64,000 bases of DNA from JBEBSD01 sp040394475 (GTDB lineage: Bacteria; Bacteroidota; Bacteroidia; Cytophagales; Spirosomataceae): NCBI GenBank assembly GCA_040394475.1, contig JBEBSD010000015.1:1-64000 (forward strand), written 5' to 3'. Positions 51,126-59,548 of this stretch are shown in pieces; within the stretch, counting starts at the first letter, position 1; each line of letters starts with the position of its first letter. Under the pieces are notes generated by a model. The model did not search any database and was not told the origin of the DNA. It saw nothing but the letters and a program-made list of their open reading frames with translations. Position numbers and translations under genes: made by a program.

Positions 51126-52352
51126 ATGAAAAAGACCAGCCAGGCGGTACCTGCCGCCATTCCTGCGGTACAACAAACGGTGTATCCGGTGTTGTTCGCC
51201 ATTAGTTTCTCACACCTTTTAAATGATACCCTCCAGGCGATTATTCCTGCGATCTACCCGATTTTAAAAGCAAATTTTGAGCTCACTTACCTGCAGGTAG
51301 GATTGATTACGTTCATTTTTCAAATGACGGCATCCGTCTTTCAACCGATCGTGGGTAATCATACCGATAAGCATCCCAAGCCTTATTTTCTTGCCATCGG
51401 GATGTGCTTCACCCTGATCGGATTGCTGCTGTTATCGGTTATTGATTCGTTCATGGGAGTGCTGCTCAGTGTGGCAGTGGTCGGGTTCGGGTCGGCCGTA
51501 TTTCATCCGGAAGCTTCAAGACTGGCCTTTATGGCTTCGGGCGGCAGGAGAGGAATGGCCCAGTCCTTGTTCCAGGTAGGAGGCAATGCGGGCAGTGCAA
51601 TCGGCCCGTTACTGGCAGCCCTTATTGTGGTAAAATACGGACTGCATTCGATCAGCTGGTTTTCGGGAATTGCGCTGGTAGCGGTGATGGTCCTGTACTT
51701 TTTGGGGCGTTGGTACAAAGAAAACCGGTTGGAACGTACGGCTGCCAGAAAGGGAGAGGCTGCGCCGGGCAGTGTTGCGGCAGGCAGGGTCAGGTGGGCA
51801 ATCGGGATTCTGCTGCTCCTCGTGTTTTCCAAGTATATTTACATGGCGTGTATCGGGAGTTATTATACTTTTTATCTGATCGAAAAATTTAACCTTTCGG
51901 TAAGGGAATCGCAGTATTACCTGTTTATTTTCATGGCGGCGGTAGCCATTGGTACCTATGCCGGCGGCCCTATCGGCGACCGGATCGGGAGACGGCTTGT
52001 GATTTGGTTTTCTATTCTCGGGGCGGCGCCTTTTGCATTGCTGCTGCCGTTTGCCAACCTGTTCTGGACCAATATCCTGGCCGTTTTCGTGGGCCTGATT
52101 CTTTCTTCCGCTTTTTCAGCCATTCTGGTATATGCCCAGGAGCTGCAGCCGGGAAAGGAGGGGGCTGTCGCCGGTATGTTCTTTGGATTCGCCTTTGGGA
52201 TCGCCGGGATCGGATCGGCAGCCCTGGGGGCTTTAGCAGACATCAGCAGCCTGGACTACTTGTTCAAAATCTGTTCATTTTTGCCTTTGTTAGGGATAAT
52301 GGCCGTTTTCCTGCCAAAAATCAACCAGCAATTGGTAACAGGCCGGAAGTAG
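51126..52352 (+). CDS. MFS transporter, fosmidomycin-resistance (Fsr) type
   Basis: A 408-residue inner-membrane protein with about 12 helices in the Fsr group of the major facilitator superfamily. Features include SFSHLLNDTLQAIIPAIYPI near residue 28, FGSAVFHPEASRLAFMASGGRRGMAQSLFQVGGN around 125-155, and GPIGDRIGRR near 280. Fsr exports fosmidomycin in E. coli, but many homologues have unknown cargo. The GntR gene 12 bp upstream suggests induction by a metabolite. Confidence 0.9.
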   Translation: MKKTSQAVPAAIPAVQQTVYPVLFAISFSHLLNDTLQAIIPAIYPILKANFELTYLQVGLITFIFQMTASVFQPIVGNHTDKHPKPYFLAIGMCFTLIGLLLLSVIDSFMGVLLSVAVVGFGSAVFHPEASRLAFMASGGRRGMAQSLFQVGGNAGSAIGPLLAALIVVKYGLHSISWFSGIALVAVMVLYFLGRWYKENRLERTAARKGEAAPGSVAAGRVRWAIGILLLLVFSKYIYMACIGSYYTFYLIEKFNLSVRESQYYLFIFMAAVAIGTYAGGPIGDRIGRRLVIWFSILGAAPFALLLPFANLFWTNILAVFVGLILSSAFSAILVYAQELQPGKEGAVAGMFFGFAFGIAGIGSAALGALADISSLDYLFKICSFLPLLGIMAVFLPKINQQLVTGRK

Positions 52353-52426
52353 CCGCGCGATTTCAGGGAGCAGCTGCTCATTGATAAGGGTAGACTGCCG
52401 CTTGAAAGCGGGAAGGGGCCGTGCCG

Positions 52427-53872
52427 TTAGTGCCCGAGCTGCTGAATCATCCTGGTTGCAAAGGGGTTATCCGGCTGTCTGGCCAGGCTTTGTTTGAAGT
52501 ACTTCAGGGCCAGGTCATTTTTTCCCGTTTCCATATAGGCTTCGCCCAATGCCTCCAGTGCTTTCGCCGAGTTTGAAAAAGCCGTTACGTTCATTTCAAA
52601 CACCTGCAGGGCCCAATCAGGCTGATGGCTGTCAAGCAGTTCAAACCCCTTGTCCCTCATTTCAAATTCCAGCAACTCCACGCCGTTCGCCCGTCCTTCG
52701 AATAGTTTCCTGGCGCTGTCAGGTCCCGAATGGCGGATGGTCTGAATAAGCTCATCCGTGAATGCCCGGTTCGCCGGGGTATCGGTAACCGGAATTTCAG
52801 GGAGGTAACCGGGATGGAACAGCATGCGGGATATCTCCCGGGTCAACTGATCAAAATTGGGATGTGATTGGTTGGAGAGCATAATGAGGGTGATGCCCTC
52901 GTCGATGTACCGGAGGAAATCGGCGTAGAAAATCGAATTAGTGCCGTTATGCCAAACCTGCCTGGTGTTACGGCTCGTTCTGGACACGTCCCAACCGTAA
53001 GCGTAGACCGCATCTTCGTTTTCGCCTGCACGGAGAGGCGGAGAATAGAACTTTTTCAGGGCATCTTCCGACAAAACAGCCGTTGTCATCAACGCTCTAT
53101 GCCATTTGAACAGGTCTTCTGTAGTGGAGAGTATCCCGCCGTTGCCGGCAAGGTGCCAGTACGGAGCGGTCGTATCCCACGCTTTAGCAACCGGTTTGCC
53201 CCAGACGCTGCCATCCCGGTAATAGCCGGTTGCCACGTAAGTTGTATCGAAACCCGGTCTTGTATAGCCGGTTACTTCCATTTGGGCAGGTTGCCATAAG
53301 TTTTCGTACAGATAGGTCTCATACGGTTGCCCGGAAACTTGTTCGATGATGATTGCCAGCAGACTATAACCGATATTGGAATAGGAAAAACGGGAGCCTG
53401 TTTCAAACCGTAACGGAGAACGCATTACCTCACTGACAAAGTCTGCCTGTGTAATAGGGTCATAGTCCTTCCCGATTGTGCTTTGCAGGCCTGACTGATG
53501 CCGGAGTAAATCATGAAGGGTAATCGTTGCTTTGTCGTCGGGTATCGGGTCAAAATAGCGGGATAGCTTGTCTGTCGTCGATAATTTTCCCTGCATTTCC
53601 AGTTTCAGGATGGCGGCAGCCGTAAACTGTTTGGTAATCGAGCCGATATCGAAAACCGTTGCCGGTGTGTTAGGAAGCTGTTTCCGGGAGTCCCTGAATC
53701 CGTAACCCCGGGAAATGATTACTTCGTGGTTGCGTGCAACCAGGACGGAACCGTTGAATCCGGCTTTCTCCAGCCCGGAAAGATAGGTTTCGATTGTCCT
53801 GTCATTTTTTGAGGACTGCTGACAGGAAGCGGTCAGCAGGACCAGCCATGCTATGACTATTCGGATCATCAT
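52427..53872 (-). CDS. Serine hydrolase (beta-lactamase/D-ala-peptidase fold) with TPR tail
   Basis: A 481-residue lipoprotein; the start at 53872 (or 53869) gives MIRIVIAWLVLLTASCQQ with the lipid Cys near 17. The class C-like serine hydrolase domain spans about 30-370. The SxxK motif lies in FDIGSITKQFTAA near 75, YSN in FSYSNIGYSLL near 160, and a WHNG third motif near 305. The C-terminal 90 residues have tetratricopeptide-like helices (ALEALGEAYMETGKNDLALKYF). It likely hydrolyses esters or peptides at the cell surface; antibiotic resistance is not implied. Confidence 0.88.
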   Translation of the reverse strand: MMIRIVIAWLVLLTASCQQSSKNDRTIETYLSGLEKAGFNGSVLVARNHEVIISRGYGFRDSRKQLPNTPATVFDIGSITKQFTAAAILKLEMQGKLSTTDKLSRYFDPIPDDKATITLHDLLRHQSGLQSTIGKDYDPITQADFVSEVMRSPLRFETGSRFSYSNIGYSLLAIIIEQVSGQPYETYLYENLWQPAQMEVTGYTRPGFDTTYVATGYYRDGSVWGKPVAKAWDTTAPYWHLAGNGGILSTTEDLFKWHRALMTTAVLSEDALKKFYSPPLRAGENEDAVYAYGWDVSRTSRNTRQVWHNGTNSIFYADFLRYIDEGITLIMLSNQSHPNFDQLTREISRMLFHPGYLPEIPVTDTPANRAFTDELIQTIRHSGPDSARKLFEGRANGVELLEFEMRDKGFELLDSHQPDWALQVFEMNVTAFSNSAKALEALGEAYMETGKNDLALKYFKQSLARQPDNPFATRMIQQLGH

Positions 53873-54196
53873 GGTTCTGTAGTTAACTTTTATCCATTGC
53901 GATCGTGCCGGGTAGCGGATGCGGGCGGTTGGCGCTTCAGCAGCTGAAGGTAAAAAAAAGTACGGAAAATTAAAAGTACGGGATTCCTGCACATCCCTGT
54001 CACCGGAAGGGTGTCCGAAAATTTGGACAAAAATGGTTTGCCCGGGCCAATACCCTGTCCGAAGCGTGGATTTTGGAGTTATTTGAGAAAAAAAAGCCCT
54101 TATTAGTAAAACTTTAGCACCGGAGGTTCGTGCTTCTGTAATTTCTTTTCTAATTTTCGGGTACTTAACTCATCTGAACTATCTTTCCTGTAATCA
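53873..54196. other. 324-bp divergent spacer with one palindrome
   Basis: No gene was found between the serine hydrolase and the HupE-like gene. The notable element is TGTCC-n8-GGACA at 54012-54029, with a half-site TGTCCGAAG near 54056. The rest has no recognisable repeat or RNA. Confidence 0.6.
54012..54029. promoter_or_regulatory. TGTCC-n8-GGACA palindrome
   Basis: The 18-bp element TGTCCGAAAATTTGGACA is symmetrical at its outer five bases and AAA/TTT core. It resembles an operator for a dimeric regulator in the gap between two divergent genes. No regulator is encoded next to it. Confidence 0.4.
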
Positions 54197-54808
54197 ATGT
54201 CTGAATTTTGGGCCTATTTTAAGTTAGGATTCGATCATATTACGGACCCTGGCGGATACGATCACATTTTATTTGTCATAGCGCTCTGTGCGATTTACTC
54301 TTTTAAAGATTGGAAGCGGGTAATGATTCTCATTACCGCCTTTACCCTGGGACATTCGGTCACGCTGGCGCTGGCGACACTCAAGATCCTAGTGTTGCCT
54401 TCCGATAGTATCGAGTTACTTATCCCGGTAACCATTCTGATCACTGCCTGCATGAACATGGCACAGGCGGAACCCCGTGCACGGCTGTTCCGTGTTCAAA
54501 AAAAGCCTTCTTTAAACAGATACCTGGCGGCGCTGGTGTTTGGTTTGATTCATGGATTGGGTTTTTCCAATTACCTGCGCGCGTTGTTGGGAAAGGAAGA
54601 ATCGATCGTAGAGCCGCTGCTGGCGTTTAACCTGGGGCTTGAGGCCGGGCAAGTGTTAATTGTGTTGTGTCTGTTATTACTGATTGTAGCGGTCGTCGAC
54701 TTCTTCAAGGTTCCCAGGAGAAACTGGAACCTGGTGGTTTCAGGAATAATTGCGGGCATGGCGCTGTCGCTTATCCTGAATAATGAACTGTTCCGGAGCT
54801 GGTTCTGA
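54197..54808 (+). CDS. HupE/UreJ-family membrane protein
   Basis: A 203-residue inner-membrane protein with about six helices. The conserved HITDPGGYDHILFVIALC at residues 14-31 has the His residues typical of HupE/UreJ_2 proteins, and TAFTLGHSVTLALATL near 50 and FGLIHGLGFSNYL near 118 add further His residues. Some members move nickel or cobalt, but most in Bacteroidota are uncharacterised. It stands alone here; no hydrogenase or urease gene is in the window. Confidence 0.88.
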   Translation: MSEFWAYFKLGFDHITDPGGYDHILFVIALCAIYSFKDWKRVMILITAFTLGHSVTLALATLKILVLPSDSIELLIPVTILITACMNMAQAEPRARLFRVQKKPSLNRYLAALVFGLIHGLGFSNYLRALLGKEESIVEPLLAFNLGLEAGQVLIVLCLLLLIVAVVDFFKVPRRNWNLVVSGIIAGMALSLILNNELFRSWF

Positions 54809-54811
54809 TCA

Positions 54812-54884
54812 CACGGAGGTTACGCAAAGAGCCATAGAAGTTGCACAGAGAAAATCAATGAAAAAACTTTGCGTACCCTCCGTG
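54812..54884. repeat. 18-bp inverted repeat of the CACGGAGG type
   Basis: CACGGAGGTTACGCAAAG (54812-54829) pairs with 54867-54884 at 17 of 18 positions around a 37-base loop that includes GCACAGAGAAAA. It lies between the convergent HupE-like and DksA-like genes and may act as a two-way transcript end. Sequences of this wording are known as dispersed repeats in various bacteria. Confidence 0.75.
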
Positions 54885-54967
54885 AAGCTCCATGTTACCT
54901 GTTGGGCGCAGCGCTGCGCAAACCGCGGTGGATCGCTGTAACAGGGTGGACGATTTGCTGCGTAGGG

Positions 54968-55351
54968 TTAGCTCGCCCGTCTCAGTTTGGCTTCGATGGT
55001 TTGCTGGGTATGCGGTACCACACGCAACCGTTCCTTGGGGATCAGTTTCCCGGTATCGATGCAAACACCGTACGTTCCGTTCTTTATTCTGACCAGTGCG
55101 TTTTCAAGCTGTGTGGCATATTTTTGCAGCCGTGCGGCCAATTGACTCAGGTTTTCACGTTCACTGGTATCGGCCCCGTCTTCCAGCAGTTTTGCAGTTC
55201 CGGCAGTGTTATCCGTTCCGCTGTCGTTGCGCTTGCTTAAGGTTTCTTTAATATAGTTCAGTTCGTTGCGTGTACCCTCTAACTTTTCAAGGATGATTTC
55301 TTCGAATTCCCTAAGTTCTTCTTCGGAATATCTTACTCTATCTTCTTGCAT
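54968..55351 (-). CDS. TraR/DksA-family protein without a complete zinc finger
   Basis: A 127-residue protein, start at 55351 (MQEDRVRY). The first 80 residues are a helical coiled coil as in DksA. The zinc-finger region reads YGVCIDTGKLIPKERLRVVPHTQQTI: only the first of the four expected cysteines remains, and the others are Thr or Gln. Many Bacteroidota relatives share this loss. DksA binds RNA polymerase through the secondary channel; whether this protein still does is unknown. Confidence 0.88.
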   Translation of the reverse strand: MQEDRVRYSEEELREFEEIILEKLEGTRNELNYIKETLSKRNDSGTDNTAGTAKLLEDGADTSERENLSQLAARLQKYATQLENALVRIKNGTYGVCIDTGKLIPKERLRVVPHTQQTIEAKLRRAS

Positions 55352-55697
55352 AGTACAAATAGTTGAAAACAATACTAACGTGGACTTTCAATTTTAGTGC
55401 AAAAGTAACATTTTAAACGATACGACGAATGCATCGGCGGAGGAAAACACTGGTATTCAGAATAAAGTGCAATTTTTTATTTACCGGTAAACTCAGGTAC
55501 AACTTCGGTTCTTCAAAGGTTTTCAGGTATTTCCTATGTGTATTTCTCAGGGTGTTGAAAGAATATTTTTCCGGGCTGTCCGGCCGTGAAATCCTGCCAA
55601 AACGGGACATGATATTATTAAGGTAAATACTGTATGTTTGCATAAAAATTACCACTGTTTTTTGTAAAAATCCAAGGATCAGTTAATCATCAAAATC
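55352..55697. other. 346-bp divergent spacer between the DksA-like and gdhA genes
   Basis: No convincing gene. Short open frames exist on both strands between 55413 and 55655 but lack family features. A -7 box TATGTTTG at 55633-55640, 58 bp before the gdhA start, is the only clear signal. Confidence 0.6.
55633..55640 (+). promoter_or_regulatory. -7 promoter box of gdhA
   Basis: TATGTTTG matches TAnnTTTG exactly. No clear -33 TTTG is found 17-21 bp upstream. Confidence 0.45.
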
Positions 55698-56972
55698 ATG
55701 AAATATATCGAACCCGCTCCTATTACGGATAAGGAAAATCCGCTGGAGTCGATGATGCAACGTTTCGATAAAGCAGTCGAACTGCTGGGGATCTCCGAAG
55801 AGATGTACGATATTCTGAAGGTTCCGCGCAAACAGGTGATTGTGGGAATCCCGGTGACAATGGATAACGGGAGTATCCGGACCTTTGAGGGGTACCGGGT
55901 TATCCATTCAACGATACTAGGGCCTGGAAAAGGAGGGATCCGGTTCGACCCGGAGGTGAACCTGGATGAGGTGCGCGCGCTTGCGGCCTGGATGACCTGG
56001 AAATGTGCAGTGGTGGATATTCCGTACGGTGGTGCGAAAGGGGGGATTGCCTGCGACCCGCGGGCCATGTCCGTAGGTGAAATAGAACGGCTGATGCGCG
56101 GCTATACCATTGCGATGCTGGATGTATTCGGGCCGGACCGCGATATCCCGGCGCCTGATATGGGAACCAGCTCCCGCGAAATGGCTTGGTTGATGGACGA
56201 ATACTCTAAAGCTAAGGGAATGACCGTTCCGGGTGTTGTTACCGGTAAGCCGCTGGTACTGGGAGGTTCGTTGGGGCGGACAGAGGCTACCGGCAGAGGG
56301 GTGACTGTCTCCGCATTGGCAGGGATGGAAAAGCTCCGGATCAACCCTTACAAAGCGACTGCCGTGATACAGGGTTTTGGCAATGTCGGATCGTTTGCTG
56401 CCTCGCTCCTGCATGAAAGGGGGGTGAAGATCCAGGCGGTCAGTGATATTACAGGCGTATATTACAATGAAAATGGCATCGATATCGGACAGGCAATTGC
56501 CTACCGTAACGCCAATAACGGACTGTTGGAAGGGTACGCAGAAGCAGAGCTGATTGCGGCCGGAGAACTGTTCGGATTGCCGGTGGATGTACTCGTACCT
56601 GCGGCGAAAGAAGATGTTATCACGAAAAATAATGCCGGGGCCATTCAGGCCCGGATGATTGTGGAAGGGGCAAACGGTCCTACTTCATCGAAAGCAGATA
56701 CCATTATTAATGAAAAAGGCATTATGGTGGTTCCGGATATCCTCGCCAATGCAGGAGGGGTTACGGTGTCTTATTTTGAATGGGTGCAGAACCGTATCGG
56801 CTATAAATGGACGCTGGAACGGATTAACCGGCGGACCGACCGGATTATGAAAGATGCCTTCGACAAAGTATACGAAACCTCCCTGCGCTATCAGGTGCCG
56901 CTTCGGATTGCTGCCTATATTGTCGCCATCGACAAGGTAGCGAGTACCTACAAATTCCGGGGCGGTTATTGA
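55698..56972 (+). CDS. gdhA: Glutamate dehydrogenase
   Basis: A 424-residue Glu/Leu/Phe/Val dehydrogenase. It interconverts glutamate and 2-oxoglutarate plus ammonia. The substrate-binding GPGKGGIRFDPEVN is near residue 73, catalytic PYGGAKGGIACDP near 110, and PAPDMGTSSREMAWLMDEY near 150. The Rossmann domain starts at about 205 with VIQGFGNVGS near 218. Length fits the roughly 420-residue hexameric type. A terminator follows at once. Confidence 0.94.
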   Translation: MKYIEPAPITDKENPLESMMQRFDKAVELLGISEEMYDILKVPRKQVIVGIPVTMDNGSIRTFEGYRVIHSTILGPGKGGIRFDPEVNLDEVRALAAWMTWKCAVVDIPYGGAKGGIACDPRAMSVGEIERLMRGYTIAMLDVFGPDRDIPAPDMGTSSREMAWLMDEYSKAKGMTVPGVVTGKPLVLGGSLGRTEATGRGVTVSALAGMEKLRINPYKATAVIQGFGNVGSFAASLLHERGVKIQAVSDITGVYYNENGIDIGQAIAYRNANNGLLEGYAEAELIAAGELFGLPVDVLVPAAKEDVITKNNAGAIQARMIVEGANGPTSSKADTIINEKGIMVVPDILANAGGVTVSYFEWVQNRIGYKWTLERINRRTDRIMKDAFDKVYETSLRYQVPLRIAAYIVAIDKVASTYKFRGGY

Positions 56973-56995
56973 CGCTTGGGAGGGCTCTACAGCGG

Positions 56996-57037
56996 AAAGC
57001 CGGCAATACAACTATTCAGTCGTATCGCCGGCTTTTT
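56996..57037 (+). terminator. Terminator after gdhA
   Basis: AAAGCCGGC (56996-57004) pairs with GCCGGCTTT (57027-57035); an inner ATAC/GTAT extends the stem after a one-base mismatch. The T-run reaches 57037. Confidence 0.85.
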
Positions 57038-57058
57038 AGTTTAGGTTGAGAATGAAGT

Positions 57059-58234
57059 TTATAAAAGTTCGTAAATGCCGGCCACGCCCTGACCGCCGCC
57101 CACACAGGCAGTGACCATCCCGTATTGCTGGTTGCGGCGGCGCATTTCATTAAGCAGCTGGACCGAAAGCCGGGCCCCTGTGGATCCCAGGGCATGCCCC
57201 AGGGCAATCGCCCCGCCATTGGGGTTGACAATCGCGGGATCGAGACCTGCTTCCTGTATGACGGCGAGCGCCTGCGAGGCAAACGCTTCGTTTAGTTCAA
57301 TTTGTTGAATGGCACTAAGCGGTAATCCGGCTTTTCGCAAAGCCAGCGGGATGGCGGCAACCGGACCGATGCCCATTACACGGGGGTCGACACCGGCAGT
57401 TGCATATGAAAGCATCCGTGCAAGGGGTGTTAAGCCAAGTTCGGAGACCATTTTTTCGGACATTACCAACACAAATGCGGCCCCATCGGAAGTCTGAGAA
57501 GAATTTCCGGCGGTTACACTTCCCCCGGCTGCAAATACCGGCCTGAGCCGGGCCAGTGCTTCAGGGGTAGTGTCGGCCCGGGGGCCTTCATCGGTTTTTA
57601 CGTCACTTTCCCGGGTCTTCTTTTTGCCGCTGACCGGATCAAAATAAACCTCTTTGGTGGTAACGGGAACTATTTCCTCCTCGAATAAGCCCTCTTTCTG
57701 GGCCTGTAAGGCTTTCTGGTGAGAGGCAAAAGCAAAGGCATCCTGGGCTTCCCGGCTGATGCGGTAGTCTTTTGCTACCTGCTCCGCCGTCAGCCCCATA
57801 CTGAGATAATATTGAGGATTGGTGTGCGCAATTTCGTAGTTGAGCGCCGTCTTCCAGCCCATAACCGGGACAAGTGACATCGACTCGGTGCCGCCTGCGA
57901 TAATACAATCGGCCATGCCGGAGGCAATTTTGGCTGCGGCAATGGCGATGGATTCAATTCCCGAACCACAGTAACGGTTAACGATCATGCCGGAAACCGA
58001 TTCCGGAAGCGCCAGCAGCGAAATATAACGTCCCATCTGCATGCCTTGTTCGGCTTCGGGAACGGCATTGCCGACAATCAGATCATCTACCCGCGCGGGA
58101 TCGAGGGAAGGCACCTGCTGAAGTAAGTGTCTGATCACAACGGCGGCCAGATCGTCGGGTCGTGTGAACCGAAAACCTCCCCGGCCGGCCTTTCCAACTG
58201 CGCTGCGGTATCCCGCTACAATATATGCATTCAT
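57059..58234 (-). CDS. Acetyl-CoA acyltransferase (thiolase)
   Basis: A 391-residue thiolase that cleaves 3-ketoacyl-CoA or condenses acetyl-CoA. The acylated Cys is in NRYCGSGIESI near residue 88, GGAIALGHALGSTGAR near 342 has the catalytic His, and CVGGGQG near 377 the second Cys. Presence of KKKTRESD and NSSQTSDGAAF is typical of FadA/PaaJ-like enzymes. No partner (FadB, acyl-CoA dehydrogenase) is in the window. A perfect palindrome lies over its predicted transcription start. Confidence 0.92.
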   Translation of the reverse strand: MNAYIVAGYRSAVGKAGRGGFRFTRPDDLAAVVIRHLLQQVPSLDPARVDDLIVGNAVPEAEQGMQMGRYISLLALPESVSGMIVNRYCGSGIESIAIAAAKIASGMADCIIAGGTESMSLVPVMGWKTALNYEIAHTNPQYYLSMGLTAEQVAKDYRISREAQDAFAFASHQKALQAQKEGLFEEEIVPVTTKEVYFDPVSGKKKTRESDVKTDEGPRADTTPEALARLRPVFAAGGSVTAGNSSQTSDGAAFVLVMSEKMVSELGLTPLARMLSYATAGVDPRVMGIGPVAAIPLALRKAGLPLSAIQQIELNEAFASQALAVIQEAGLDPAIVNPNGGAIALGHALGSTGARLSVQLLNEMRRRNQQYGMVTACVGGGQGVAGIYELL

Positions 58235-58267
58235 GAATTAAGCAGTTATGTATGGTGAATTTCAGGT

Positions 58268-58296
58268 AGTATGCTTGCATACTAAATGTAAAGTTA
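58268..58296 (-). promoter_or_regulatory. Thiolase promoter box with overlapping palindromic operator
   Basis: On the minus strand TAACTTTA (58296-58289) matches the -7 box in 7 of 8 positions. Immediately downstream, AGTATGC-TT-GCATACT (58268-58283) is a perfect 16-bp inverted repeat, covering the expected transcription start, 34 bp before the start codon. The placement suits a repressor such as a TetR-type fatty-acid regulator. Confidence 0.55.
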
Positions 58297-58408
58297 CCGA
58301 ATATAATTATAATTTAAAATTTACAAGCTGCTTTTTGATTCGTTTTGTCCTGCTTACCTTTAACCGTTCAATTTAATCGGATCTTTTTAGTAACCCAATC
58401 AATTCGTT

Positions 58409-59365
58409 ATGAAAATTGTAATACTGGATGGCTATACCGTCAATCCGGGAGATTTGTCCTGGGAGCCCTTTCAGTTGCTGGGGGATGTCGCGATCTATGA
58501 CCGTACGCCGCCGGCGCTGCTGGCGGAAAGAGCCCACGACGCAGACGCAGTAATTGTCAATAAAATCCAGTTCGATGCAGCCAGTTTCAAGCAGCTGCCC
58601 CAACTCAGCTATATCGGCGTGAGCGCCACAGGGGTAAACAATATCGACCTGGAGGCGGCAAGCCGGAATGGGGTGACGGTTACCAATGTAAAAGGATACA
58701 GCTCGGCTGCTGTTGCGCAGCATACTTTTGCACTTCTGCTGGCACTGACCAATCATGTCGAACTGCACAGTCAATCGGTGCAGGCCGGTGACTGGGTGCG
58801 GTCGGCGGACTGGTCGTACAGGCAAACACCCCTTGTTGAATTACAGGGAAAAACACTGGGTCTGATCGGGCTTGGGGATATCGGATCGGCTGTCGCGCAG
58901 ATTGCCGTGGCTTTTGGGATGCGGGTGCTCGCATACCGGAAGCATTCGTCCAGGAGCAGCCCTCCCGGTGTCGAACAGGTTCCCCTGGAAACCCTTTTCC
59001 GGGAAAGCGACGTGGTAAGCCTGCATTGTCCGCTGACAGCGGAAACCAATGAGATGATCAACAAGGATTCCCTCAGCCGGATGAAGCCGTCCGCCTGTTT
59101 AATCAATACCGGGCGGGGAGCGTTGATCCGGGAGGCCGACCTGGCCGAAGCGCTGCATGCCGGAACCATCGCCGGCGCCGGGCTCGACGTACTGTCTTCT
59201 GAGCCGCCCGCTGCCGGCAACCCGTTGCTGAAGGCCCCCAATTGTATCATTACGCCCCATATTGCCTGGGCGGCCTTCGAGGCGAGAAAGCGGTTGCTGC
59301 TGAGTGCCGCCGAAAATCTGAAAGCATTTCAGGAAGGAAAGGCAGTCAATGTCATGAACCCCTGA
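58409..59365 (+). CDS. D-2-hydroxyacid dehydrogenase
   Basis: A 318-residue NAD-dependent dehydrogenase of the D-isomer family (glycerate, lactate or hydroxypyruvate type). The Rossmann motif GLIGLGDIGSAVAQ is near residue 151, the substrate-binding Arg in NTGRGALIREADL near 233, the Glu in LDVLSSEPP near 262, and catalytic His in IITPHIAW near 281. It is divergent from the thiolase gene. Its substrate is not predictable, but glycerate dehydrogenase is a common annotation for relatives. Confidence 0.92.
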   Translation: MKIVILDGYTVNPGDLSWEPFQLLGDVAIYDRTPPALLAERAHDADAVIVNKIQFDAASFKQLPQLSYIGVSATGVNNIDLEAASRNGVTVTNVKGYSSAAVAQHTFALLLALTNHVELHSQSVQAGDWVRSADWSYRQTPLVELQGKTLGLIGLGDIGSAVAQIAVAFGMRVLAYRKHSSRSSPPGVEQVPLETLFRESDVVSLHCPLTAETNEMINKDSLSRMKPSACLINTGRGALIREADLAEALHAGTIAGAGLDVLSSEPPAAGNPLLKAPNCIITPHIAWAAFEARKRLLLSAAENLKAFQEGKAVNVMNP

Positions 59366-59506
59366 ACGGGCCGCAGGAAGCGGCTTCCTGGCGTTGCCGG
59401 CTTTCGGTAGGGCGGGTGAAATATTGTAATTTACTGATTGTCAGAAGGTTGCTTTTTTGTCCTCTTTTTTTAATCACTGACTGGGCGGAAAGAGGGGTAT
59501 TTTACA

Positions 59507-59514
59507 TAACTTTG
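59507..59514 (+). promoter_or_regulatory. -7 promoter box of pyrG
   Basis: TAACTTTG fits TAnnTTTG, 34 bp upstream of the pyrG start codon. No clear -33 element. Confidence 0.45.
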
Positions 59515-59548
59515 TATCCCGTAATCTAAAAATCACAGCAATCGTCTT

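Noticed and set aside
52427..53872. Calling the serine hydrolase a beta-lactamase resistance gene
   Set aside because: The SxxK/YSN pattern is shared by many esterases and peptidases; the lipoprotein signal and TPR tail do not suggest a resistance enzyme.
55413..55655. Possible small genes on both strands between the DksA-like gene and gdhA
   Set aside because: Both strands are open by chance, no family features or signal peptide are visible, and the gdhA promoter box lies inside the region.
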